The translations under genes were made by a program, and so were the position numbers. From positions 248,001-312,000 of the forward strand of contig NZ_JANQBD010000005.1 of assembly GCF_024722015.1 (NCBI RefSeq): DNA of 64,000 nucleotides, given 5' to 3'. This stretch comes from Paenibacillus radicis (ex Xue et al. 2023) (GTDB lineage: Bacteria > Bacillota > Bacilli > Paenibacillales > NBRC-103111). Below the pieces are notes generated by a model. The model was not told the DNA's origin and made no database searches. It was given only the letters and a program-made list of their open reading frames with translations. Positions 16,845 through 24,144 of this stretch are shown here, piece after piece (position 1 is the stretch's first letter; each line of letters begins with the position of its first letter).

Positions 16845-17714
16845 TTATTTCTGCATAAAAGAATGAGAACGGTATTGAAGAGGCGAAAATCCGGTAATCT
16901 TTTTAAACAATCTGCAAAAATACGAAAAATTAGGAATACCTACACTAACTCCAACTTGCTCAATTGGGGTTGTTTCTGTGTTTAACAGCCAGCATGCCTG
17001 ACGGATCCGACGCGACATGAGGTAATCGGTGATACTGCTGCCGGTTTCGGAACTGAATAGATGAGAGACATGATGCTTGGATAAATGCAGTTCTTTGGCC
17101 AATATATCGAGATCAAAAGGAGCCGTATAATTCATTTCAATCCATTGCATGATTTTCTCGGAGTGACGTTCAGAACGGATGGGAGCGTTTTCTGTAAGTG
17201 CATTTTCATGCCATAATCTGCGGATTCGGTCTAATATTTGTATGGTCATCAGCGATGCAGCCTCGTAATACTCTGTGTCGGATTGGCTTAAGTGTTTGTC
17301 GAAGAAGTGACTGAGAATTTGCAGAATAAATGCTTCGTCGGATTCATCTGCGGTAATCACTTGATTAGTAAGAGTGCCTTTCCATAAATGCTCGAAAAAT
17401 CGGTTTACGGCAGGGAACATTTTTATATAAGCTACCAAGACGGTAGGCTCAAATTTAAGCACGGAGCGTTCATAAGGACAATCTTTGCTCACTTCAAAAT
17501 GTACCCTATGCAGCTGGAACGGCTGAAGGCACAGAATGCTGCCTGCTTCGAGGGTATACATCTTTTGATTTAATACCGCATGGCCCCGGCCACGATGAAC
17601 GATCAGCAATTCGATGCCTTGATGGTAATGATAGAACCCTATGTACTCCTCGCAGTAATTTTTATATTGAAGATAAAACGGGTTTTTATCCAGCTGAAAT
17701 TGCGCCAACAGCAA
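16845..17714 (-). CDS. AraC-family transcriptional regulator with cupin sensor
   Basis: Regulator of about 289 residues. The N-terminal half fits a sugar-sensing cupin (FYHYHQGIELLIVHRGRGHAV, LEAGSILCLQPFQLHRVHF). The C-terminal 100 residues hold two HTH motifs: LDILAKELHLSKHHVSHLFS and IEQVGVSVGIPNFSYFCRLF. I place the start at TTG 17714 because a GGGAGAGG site lies just upstream; the frame itself runs back to a TTG at 17735. It is divergent from the small gene at 17932 and may control that gene or the GH26-like gene. Confidence 0.85.
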   Translation of the reverse strand: MLLAQFQLDKNPFYLQYKNYCEEYIGFYHYHQGIELLIVHRGRGHAVLNQKMYTLEAGSILCLQPFQLHRVHFEVSKDCPYERSVLKFEPTVLVAYIKMFPAVNRFFEHLWKGTLTNQVITADESDEAFILQILSHFFDKHLSQSDTEYYEAASLMTIQILDRIRRLWHENALTENAPIRSERHSEKIMQWIEMNYTAPFDLDILAKELHLSKHHVSHLFSSETGSSITDYLMSRRIRQACWLLNTETTPIEQVGVSVGIPNFSYFCRLFKKITGFSPLQYRSHSFMQK

Positions 17715-17931
17715 AATAACCGCATCCTCTCCCAATGATATAAAAACATCGCAACACAGTACTATTTTGACACAATCAAATATAACTGTACACCATTGAA
17801 ATTTGTTATTCTATGAGTAACGCCGCTCCAGGCAGAAACGGTAATCCATTCCATTAGCACCATGTTGTGAAAGGACAGTATGGGGGAGCTGCGTTCACAA
17901 TGATGTGATTATCCAAAAGGAGACGGATCGT

Positions 17932-18273
17932 ATGACGACTACGGTACAGGATTTAGTAACGGATGCTGAGTACACTCGTATTTTGGATGGAGTTAACGAT
18001 TTATTGAAGGAAACCTATCATATTCCCGATAGCAAATCGGCCTGGGTTTTAAATCAAAGCCACGACAGGGTAGATGATTATTTATTCGACTATTCATCCT
18101 ATGTAGCCTTAGTTAAGGAGACACGTAATTATATACGGGATACGTTTGAAAACCAGTTTGAACAGAAGGTTCAGAAGGAGCAGGAACAGACGAAGCGGAT
18201 GATTAATGATGCTGCAGCATGGCTTGCCTTCGAATGCGTCAAATGCTATTTTGAAAAGCGTTTATGGAAATAA
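17932..18273 (+). CDS. Hypothetical small acidic helical protein
   Basis: Unrecognised protein of 113 residues starting MTTTVQDLVTDAEYTRILDG. It is predicted mostly helical and soluble, with a charged segment FENQFEQKVQKEQEQTKRMI and no signal peptide or membrane helix. The ATG has AAGGAG 9 bases upstream. It is divergent from the AraC regulator, sharing a 200-bp region, and ends in a bidirectional terminator. No function can be assigned. Confidence 0.65.
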   Translation: MTTTVQDLVTDAEYTRILDGVNDLLKETYHIPDSKSAWVLNQSHDRVDDYLFDYSSYVALVKETRNYIRDTFENQFEQKVQKEQEQTKRMINDAAAWLAFECVKCYFEKRLWK

Positions 18274-18279
18274 TAATCG

Positions 18280-18325
18280 AAAAAACCTCTCCTTCCGCTT
18301 TTTCCACGGGATGAGAGGTTTTTTT
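18280..18325. terminator. Bidirectional terminator
   Basis: AAAAAACCTCTC pairs with GAGAGGTTTTTTT with a 20-base loop. It ends both the small plus-strand gene and the minus-strand GH26-like gene, whose stop lies just to the right. Confidence 0.88.
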
Positions 18326-18333
18326 GTGCTTGT

Positions 18334-19914
18334 TTATTTGGGCAAGGGGATGCTCGCTTCCGCAAGCTTTTCCATGCTTCGGTTAAAAGCGGTGATAGCC
18401 AACGGCTGGGATGGATCAAGCTTGGAAAAATCAAGCTCCATCTCCCAAGGCAGCTCGTACGTTATGCCCAGTTGCTTTCCGTCCTGATAATAGGCGATGG
18501 CAAACGGATGCTTGCTCTGAGGCATCGATACATGGGTAAACACCGTATGCTTGCCCTGCAGCTTTGAAGCTTGGGACCATGGAATGTAGTTCACATTTTC
18601 ATTGGTACGCGCACCCTCTTCAACGTGGCTCAAGAATAGGTCGTCTTGGATGGATCGCCTGTAGAGCAGGTCCGCAAAAGGGTTCTCTCCAAGATCGTAA
18701 ACCGCATCCATCTTGCTGCGAATGGCACGTTCCTTGCCGAAGTTAAAATAAGTGATAGCTTTTACCCGAGGGTACATCCGGGCTAAATAACCATAGAGGT
18801 CCCCAAGCTGTCCTTCCGCCCAACGCTCATAGCTTTGGTTGGTCGTCAAATTATAATGCGAGACGGCTCCTTCCGAGATCATAATAGGTTTGCCGGGAAA
18901 TTTGCCGCTTAGCGGTTGAAACGATTGAAGGAATCCGCTCTTGTCATTCACTGTATCCCCAGGGCCTCCAACTGCATAGAGTGAGTAGCCGATCCAATCA
19001 ACGTACTCGTCACCAGGATAATAGTCATCGATATTGTCCATAGGCATGAAATTTGGCGACCAAACCATAACGACATTCGGCGCTTCTTCTTTCATAATTT
19101 TATGGATGAGGCGGAATTTCTCAATGTATTTCTTTGGATTACCGTGCCATGGCACCCAAGCTCCATTCATTTCCGAAGCGTAGCGAAGAAATACTGGAAT
19201 ACCGGATGCCTTGGCTTCTCGAGCGAAGGTTCTCACATATTCATCGTCTTGCACATCGTCCAGTCCATATCGAGGCTCCCAACCTATTTGTAAGGCGCCG
19301 CCCAATGCTTTTACCGTTTCAGCTGTTTTTACCGGGAAATAGGAGGTAGGGTTGGTTTGAACCTTCCTCCATCCAACATAGGATAAGTAAATCGCGTGCT
19401 TGCGCCCATAGACGGATTCAATGTTGTTCATATTAAACGCAACGCGTTTATCTGCCCCGAGCATACCTAAGTAAACACCGGATTGTGGTTCGAATTTGGC
19501 AGGCGTAGGGGACGCTGCTGATGGGACGCTAACGTAAGGCTCTAGCGTAACCGCCTGCAGTTCAGCCGCAGTTGGCTCGAAAGCAGTCGACGCTGCTGAG
19601 GAGGAATCGCGAGCCAAGTATTGATTGCTTAGCTGATCAGCAGCAATGGCTTGCTCCAGCTCATTTACGCTTCTATGATAAGCGGCTTTGCGGCTGACCA
19701 AATCGGCCGCTGCACGCCATTCGTTTTTACTCACCGTATCCGCCAGTTGTTGATCCCACCAAGCTAACGTTTGGGTAGCTGCACTAACCGCAATGGGTTC
19801 GGCTTCAATCAGTGGACTAATCAATGGAACCGAATCTTTATTTAGATGGGACTGTACAATGTACACAATATAAGCAGCAAACAAAGAGGCAACTAGCAGC
19901 GAGATTTTCCTCAT
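18334..19914 (-). CDS. Membrane-anchored GH26-like glycoside hydrolase
   Basis: Protein of 526 residues. An uncleaved-looking N-terminal helix (ISLLVASLFAAYIVYIV) anchors it outside the membrane. Residues about 40-100 form a charged helical stalk, 140-430 a TIM-barrel like GH26 beta-mannanases, and 430-526 a beta-rich tail. The acid/base candidate is Glu in FLRYASEMNGAW (near residue 245) and the nucleophile is Glu in IMISEGAVSHY (near 345), matching the family's two catalytic positions. The ATG has GGAGG 9 bases upstream. The true substrate could be a mannan, beta-1,3-1,4-glucan or the cell's own exopolysaccharide. It forms a single-gene unit. Confidence 0.78.
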   Translation of the reverse strand: MRKISLLVASLFAAYIVYIVQSHLNKDSVPLISPLIEAEPIAVSAATQTLAWWDQQLADTVSKNEWRAAADLVSRKAAYHRSVNELEQAIAADQLSNQYLARDSSSAASTAFEPTAAELQAVTLEPYVSVPSAASPTPAKFEPQSGVYLGMLGADKRVAFNMNNIESVYGRKHAIYLSYVGWRKVQTNPTSYFPVKTAETVKALGGALQIGWEPRYGLDDVQDDEYVRTFAREAKASGIPVFLRYASEMNGAWVPWHGNPKKYIEKFRLIHKIMKEEAPNVVMVWSPNFMPMDNIDDYYPGDEYVDWIGYSLYAVGGPGDTVNDKSGFLQSFQPLSGKFPGKPIMISEGAVSHYNLTTNQSYERWAEGQLGDLYGYLARMYPRVKAITYFNFGKERAIRSKMDAVYDLGENPFADLLYRRSIQDDLFLSHVEEGARTNENVNYIPWSQASKLQGKHTVFTHVSMPQSKHPFAIAYYQDGKQLGITYELPWEMELDFSKLDPSQPLAITAFNRSMEKLAEASIPLPK

Positions 19915-19998
19915 TCGTACATTCCTCCGGCGGGTGATAGTTTCTTCACCATTATACCGTATAACATAAGCGGCGAATGCAGAAATATGAGGAAATAA

Positions 19999-20196
19999 TC
20001 AGGTTCTGTTTGAAGAACGTTCTGCACGAATAAAAGCTATGAACTTTCTGGCATCCTCATGGCTTAGCTCGCGACCATCCAGTGTGAGAGTAAACTCTTC
20101 TAATAGGTGATCATCCGAAAATGCCAACCGTTTCACAAAGGTTTGGATATCTTTATTACTGAGAATGAAAATCCCCCTCTTTCCGATCCTTTTCAT
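19999..20196 (-). CDS. XRE-regulator paralogue lacking the HTH domain
   Basis: Short protein of about 65 residues (74 if the TTG at 20223 is used). Its last 36 residues closely match the C-terminus of the neighbouring XRE repressor: LTLDGRELSHEDARKFIAFI against LTIDGKALTIEEARRFIAFI, both ending IRAERS. No HTH is present and the upstream sequence does not encode one. It may be a decayed duplicate or a working C-domain that titrates or hetero-oligomerises with the full repressor. Two GATACN5GTATC palindromes lie just upstream of it. Confidence 0.6.
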   Translation of the reverse strand: MKRIGKRGIFILSNKDIQTFVKRLAFSDDHLLEEFTLTLDGRELSHEDARKFIAFIRAERSSNRT

Positions 20197-20242
20197 CGCT
20201 TGATATGACCCCCATTTGAGCAATATCTGATTGGTTTATTAT

Positions 20243-20307
20243 GATACCTTATGTATCTCTAGAGCGCACAATCTTAGTTTTTTACGAATAATGATACTTT
20301 TTGTATC
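20243..20307 (-). promoter_or_regulatory. Paired GATACN5GTATC operator candidates
   Basis: GATACCTTATGTATC (20243-20257) and GATACTTTTTGTATC (20293-20307) have centres exactly 50 bp apart, about five helical turns, suiting cooperative binding of dimers. They lie upstream of the headless paralogue. On the minus strand TTGATA (20304-20309) overlaps one site, giving a possible -35 element. Confidence 0.65.
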
Positions 20308-20374
20308 AATATATTCTCGCATGAAATGACTTGAATTTCAATCATTTTTCAAAAAAGTTAGGCAACTGACAAAT

Positions 20375-20409
20375 GAAAAAAAGCTGATCCCTTTAGCAGG
20401 AACAGCCTC
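20375..20409 (-). terminator. Terminator of the XRE repressor gene
   Basis: Read on the minus strand, AGGCTGTTCC pairs imperfectly with GGGATCAGCTT and is followed by a run of T residues. It lies about 25 bases past the repressor stop, so the headless paralogue needs its own promoter. Confidence 0.65.
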
Positions 20410-20433
20410 TTGTTTGGTTTTGTAAAAAGATAG

Positions 20434-20802
20434 TTAACCCATGGATCGTTCCGCACGAATAAATGCAATGAAACGTCGCGCTTCTTCTATAGTTAATGCT
20501 TTACCGTCAATAGTTAAATTGAATCTTTTCAAAATTTCCTGATCGGATAACTCCAGACTGTCAGTGAAAGCACTGGTTTCGAGGTACACAGACGCTTTGG
20601 GATCCTTGGTTCGACTCAATAAATAATCAACAGATACGTTGAAGAAGTTGGCCAGCTTTTGCGTTGTTTCATGGTCGGGCTCTCTGCGGTTATTTTCATA
20701 ATGGGAAAGAGAGGCACGGGTAATTTCTAATTTGCGCGCTAGTTCTTCCTGAGTCAGCTTTTTTTCATTACGAAGCTCGACGATTCGATTACCGAAGTTC
20801 AC
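20434..20802 (-). CDS. XRE-family transcriptional repressor (SinR/Xre type)
   Basis: Regulator of 122 residues. Residues about 5-60 form a classic Cro/C1-type HTH: IVELRNEKKLTQEELARKLE, RASLSHYENNRREPDHET and FFNVSVDYLL. The C-terminal half (LSDQEILKRFNLTIDGKALT...FIAFIRAERS) is a separate domain shared with the truncated neighbour. The start is GTG with TTAGGAGG 6 bases upstream. It probably binds the GATACN5GTATC palindromes nearby and in the SLH-gene promoter; this is inference from position only. Confidence 0.88.
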   Translation of the reverse strand: MNFGNRIVELRNEKKLTQEELARKLEITRASLSHYENNRREPDHETTQKLANFFNVSVDYLLSRTKDPKASVYLETSAFTDSLELSDQEILKRFNLTIDGKALTIEEARRFIAFIRAERSMG

Positions 20803-21245
20803 GTTGTACCTCCTAACCTATAAGGTAATCTTATCACTAATTATACATTACTTTTTGCATTCTAATCAATAAACATGGAAACGTAATGGGGGAATTATGT
20901 CGATATATTAACTATCCCTTCTGTGGAAGCTTGACGAAACTACGGAAGGGTCCGAATGTTTGAGAGATATGGGTACTTGATTTGGAAAATAATACTCTAT
21001 ATAGAACTGTTGAGCAAACTGCAAGAAGTGGCTGTACATAAGGAAAAATGATGATTTAGGCTGATTTTTTCCTGATGAGATGGACAAATATGTATTTGTG
21101 AAAGGTTATAGTTTCGACAAAAATAATAGCAATTAAGTTTAAACCAATCCCATCAAGTGACACTTTTTTTTATGTGCGTTCGTTATAATAGTGTCTAAAA
21201 GATTCTTATCATTAAGTAATTCAAAGATGGAGAGTGGAGAAGCCA
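20803..21245. other. Intergenic region between XRE repressor and small gene
   Basis: No gene is supported. A 9-bp hairpin CCCTTCTGT/ACGGAAGGG (20916-20950) has no T tract after it. TATAAT at 21184-21189 is a good -10 candidate for the small gene at 21246, but no convincing -35 lies at the right distance (GTGACA at 21157 is too far). AT-rich sequence follows the repressor start. Confidence 0.5.
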
Positions 21246-21425
21246 ATGGAACGAACAAAGACGAGTCTAGATATCCGCTTAATTCTGAAGCAGCTTAATA
21301 TTCCAATTGAAAAATATGAGCAGTGGAATCGCATGGATCATACTAGCAAGACAGAGCCGCTCTCACTACAATACCCTGATGCCTGGAATTCAACAGAGCC
21401 TTCGCTTCGCCGGCAGAAAGCCTGA
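21246..21425 (+). CDS. Hypothetical small protein
   Basis: Unrecognised protein of 59 residues starting MERTKTSLDIRLILKQLNIP, with no membrane helix and a polar C-terminus ending PSLRRQKA. The ATG at 21246 has GGAG (21236-21239) 6 bases upstream; the GTG at 21234 abuts a GGAGA and is less likely. It precedes the AdoCbl riboswitch but lies outside it. No function can be suggested. Confidence 0.5.
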   Translation: MERTKTSLDIRLILKQLNIPIEKYEQWNRMDHTSKTEPLSLQYPDAWNSTEPSLRRQKA

Positions 21426-21564
21426 GCTGCCAGCAGCTGCATCATGCCAAATAATATACATAATGCGAGTTGTCCTCTCATAGCTTCATAGTGTTATAGA
21501 CAAAGCTTTGTCTTGAATGATATGATTGCACTGGACAACTCAATATTTTATTAAAAGAGGTGCT

Positions 21565-21760
21565 GTATGTAGACAGTTTTTTCTTCTACAGCTTAATAGG
21601 GAAGCCGGTGAGAATCCGGCACGGACCCGCCACTGTAAGAACACCGATTCGGATGAGTCGGTACATGTTCCGATAATGTTGCCACTGGAGCCCATCGGGC
21701 CAATAATCCGGGAAGGTAGTCGGAGGATGCTGTTCTAAGTCAGGAGACCTGCCTGCTTTG
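21565..21760 (+). ncRNA. Adenosylcobalamin riboswitch
   Basis: The conserved blocks are clear: GGGAAGCCGGTGAGAATCCG at 21599, ACGGACCCGCCACTGTAA, GCCACTGGAGCCC, GGGAAGGT, and the B12 box AAGTCAGGAGACCTGCCTGC (21737-21756). Ligand binding should shut off the cbi operon. Confidence 0.96.
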
Positions 21761-21792
21761 AAAACACTGTTGACCTACGAGGATTTGGGGAG

Positions 21793-21903
21793 GTGTTAGA
21801 AATCCGCTTACCTTTTGTAAATAAGGCACTGTTATCGTCTGGTGTTTTTTATGGTCTGCGATGCCCAAGCATTTCTAACACATATGTTGGAAATGCTTTT
21901 TTT
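21793..21903 (+). terminator. AdoCbl riboswitch expression platform: antiterminator and terminator
   Basis: The terminator AAGCATTTC...GAAATGCTT plus TTTTTT spans 21867-21903. Its left arm ATTTCTAACAC (21871-21881) is perfectly complementary over 11 bases to GTGTTAGAAAT (21793-21803), just after the aptamer. Pairing of the two would prevent the terminator, giving a standard two-state switch. Confidence 0.85.
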
Positions 21904-22181
21904 GTCGTTTCTGAAAACGTTACAAGCTGATGTCCGTAGGTGCCGAGGGCTTATCTAAAATTAAGAAATTTGCAAGAACCTGAAGAAGGAGAGCGGAGTT
22001 TGGGCAGTATCTACATGAGCACCGGACTTCGAAGGTGAATGCAAGCTTTCTGAGATACTTCGTGAAGAAAAGGGGACTTATTGAACCGCCTCTAAAAGAA
22101 ATAAAGATTTGCTGCCGGTGTGAATTTAAAAGACTTGTCAGTTCCAGATGATTATATAATTAAGGAAAGGATGTGTGTTGG

Positions 22182-24110
22182 ATGGCGGGAAAATTGCTTA
22201 TTATCGGCTTCGGGCCGGGAAGCTTTGAGCATATTACCAAACGGGCTCGTGAAGCGCTCCAGGAGAGCGAGGTAATTATTGGCTATAACACCTATGTGGA
22301 CCTGATTCGCGGGCTGTTGACCGATCAGGCGATTGTCCGTACAGGGATGACTGAAGAGGTTAGCCGTGCTCAAGAGGCGGTAAGACAGGCGGAAGCGGGG
22401 AAAAAGGTTGCTGTAATCTCCAGTGGTGACGCAGGTGTGTACGGGATGGCCGGACTTGTGTATGAGGTGTTGATGGAACAAGGCTGGCGTAGAGAGGGCG
22501 GCGTTGAAGTTGAGATTATTCCGGGTATCTCAGCAATCAACTCCTCTGCTTCATTGCTCGGAGCACCTGTCATGCACGATGCCTGCACCATTAGTCTGAG
22601 CGATCACTTGACACCATGGGAGCTTATTGCGAAACGCGTCGATGCCGCAGGTCAGGCCGATTTCGTAATTGCTTTGTATAATCCGCGCAGCGGCAGGCGT
22701 ACCCGGCAAATTGTAGAGACGCAGCGAATTTTGCTGAAGTACCGTTCGCCGGAAACACCTGTAGGGATTGTGAAAAGCGCCTACCGGGAGCGGGAGCATG
22801 TAGTGGTGACGAATTTGCGCGATATGCTTGATCATGATATCGGCATGCTCACTACGGTTATCATCGGGAACTCTTCTACCACAGTGTATGATGGATTGAT
22901 GATTACACCGCGCGGATACCAGCGCAAGTATACTTTGGGAGCGGATGTACAGCCGCTCCGTCCGCATCAACGGCTGCAGCAGGAGGCGGAGCCTTGGGCG
23001 CTGAAGCAGTGGGATTCGGAGCCAGTCGATGACGGCGATGAGGACTGGGCCTTTGAGGAGGACGACGATGCCGATGAGGCAGAGGCGGTCGTTAAAGCGC
23101 CGGAGCGCGGAAGCGGTACGGTAGCGGCTGCTGCTGCGGGGCGTGAGGTCACGCCTGGTGGCGGGGGCGGTACGCTAGCGGTAAGCGCTGAGCCCGAGGC
23201 AGCGCCTGGACGCGGAAGCGGTGCGGTAGCGGTGGCTGCTGCGGAGCGTGAGGCCACGCTCGGTAGCGCAGGCGGTACGCTAGCGGTAGGGGCAGAGCGC
23301 GAGGCGGTGCCTGGACGCGGAAGCGGTTCAGCAGCTGCAACGCCGCTGCTGCTGGCGCTGGAGGCGCTGCAACTTGCGGCGCGCGGCAAGGGCGAAGCCG
23401 TGGACAGCAGCGTTGAAGCTGCGGCTGGGGGAGCTGCTGCGTTGGCCGGATTATTCCGGCAGCAGTCGATTTTTGAGCTGGCGGTTAGCCCGGGCGTAGC
23501 CGACAAGAAGTTTACAGCCAAGCAGATGATTACATTGGCTGATGTTGTAGGTGAGAAGGGGTCGATGGAATATACCCCGCATCATCAAATGATTTTGCGT
23601 ATACCTACGGAAAATCCTGAGGAAATTACGGCAAGACTGCGCGGCGAAGGGTTTCTCTTGGCTCCAATCGGAGATGTGGCGCAAATTAAAGCTTGTGATT
23701 TTTGCAATGGAGAGAAGGGCGAGGCTATACCATATGCAGAATCACTGCAGCAAAAGCTCGGTGGCATGAAAGTGCCCAAGGAGCTGCGGATCGGGTTGAA
23801 TGGCTGCGGAATGGCGTGCTATGGGGCTGTGAATGAAGATATCGGCATCGTATATCGCAAAGGGAAGTTCGACTTGTTCCTGGGGGGCAAAACCGTAGGC
23901 CGTAATGTACATCCTGCGCAACCTGTAGCGGAAGGAATTGATCCTGACCGTTTGGTGGAGACAATTGAGCGTATTGTACATCGGTTTATTAAAGAAGGAC
24001 ATCCCAACGAACGATTCCATAAATTTTTTAAACGAGCGAAGGAACTTGAAGGCTACCGTCATCAGGATATGCCTGCTTTTACAATAGAAAATGCGATTTG
24101 TGGGGATTAA
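22182..24110 (+). CDS. cbiH: CbiH60-type precorrin-3B C17-methyltransferase with Fe-S reductase-like domain
   Basis: Protein of about 643 residues that contracts the corrin ring and methylates C17. Residues 1-250 are a SAM-dependent CbiH/CobJ domain (LLIIGFGPGSFEHIT, SSGDAGVYGMAG). Residues about 267-423 are an Ala/Gly/Glu-rich linker with a 35-residue tandem repeat. Residues about 425-643 match the nitrite/sulfite-reductase half-domain, with cysteines in KACDFCNG and NGCGMACYGA for an Fe-S or siroheme site. B. megaterium CbiH60 has the same two ends. It is the first gene after the AdoCbl riboswitch. The ATG at 22182 is preferred; GTG 22173 also has a usable AAGGA. Confidence 0.92.
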   Translation: MAGKLLIIGFGPGSFEHITKRAREALQESEVIIGYNTYVDLIRGLLTDQAIVRTGMTEEVSRAQEAVRQAEAGKKVAVISSGDAGVYGMAGLVYEVLMEQGWRREGGVEVEIIPGISAINSSASLLGAPVMHDACTISLSDHLTPWELIAKRVDAAGQADFVIALYNPRSGRRTRQIVETQRILLKYRSPETPVGIVKSAYREREHVVVTNLRDMLDHDIGMLTTVIIGNSSTTVYDGLMITPRGYQRKYTLGADVQPLRPHQRLQQEAEPWALKQWDSEPVDDGDEDWAFEEDDDADEAEAVVKAPERGSGTVAAAAAGREVTPGGGGGTLAVSAEPEAAPGRGSGAVAVAAAEREATLGSAGGTLAVGAEREAVPGRGSGSAAATPLLLALEALQLAARGKGEAVDSSVEAAAGGAAALAGLFRQQSIFELAVSPGVADKKFTAKQMITLADVVGEKGSMEYTPHHQMILRIPTENPEEITARLRGEGFLLAPIGDVAQIKACDFCNGEKGEAIPYAESLQQKLGGMKVPKELRIGLNGCGMACYGAVNEDIGIVYRKGKFDLFLGGKTVGRNVHPAQPVAEGIDPDRLVETIERIVHRFIKEGHPNERFHKFFKRAKELEGYRHQDMPAFTIENAICGD

Positions 24111-24144
24111 AGCTAGCATGCAGTAACACGGGAGGAGTTTGCGG

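Larger units (their letters stand above)
21426..22181. other. Long leader of the cobalamin operon
   Basis: 756 bases without a gene. In order they hold a 16-bp perfect palindrome AGACAAAGCTTTGTCT (21498-21513), the AdoCbl riboswitch, an antiterminator strand (21793-21803), the terminator (21867-21903), and about 280 bases of further leader with a nested hairpin (22006-22059). The last part resembles no RNA family that I recognise. Confidence 0.7.

Noticed and set aside
21950-22181. T-box leader before cbiH60
   Set aside because: The conserved T-box sequence (AGGGTGGNACCGCG type) and a specifier loop are missing; GAACCGCC at 22084 is not enough.
23454-24110. Separate nitrite/sulfite reductase gene or frameshifted fusion
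   Set aside because: The domain is in frame with CbiH through the linker, and this architecture is known from B. megaterium CbiH60.
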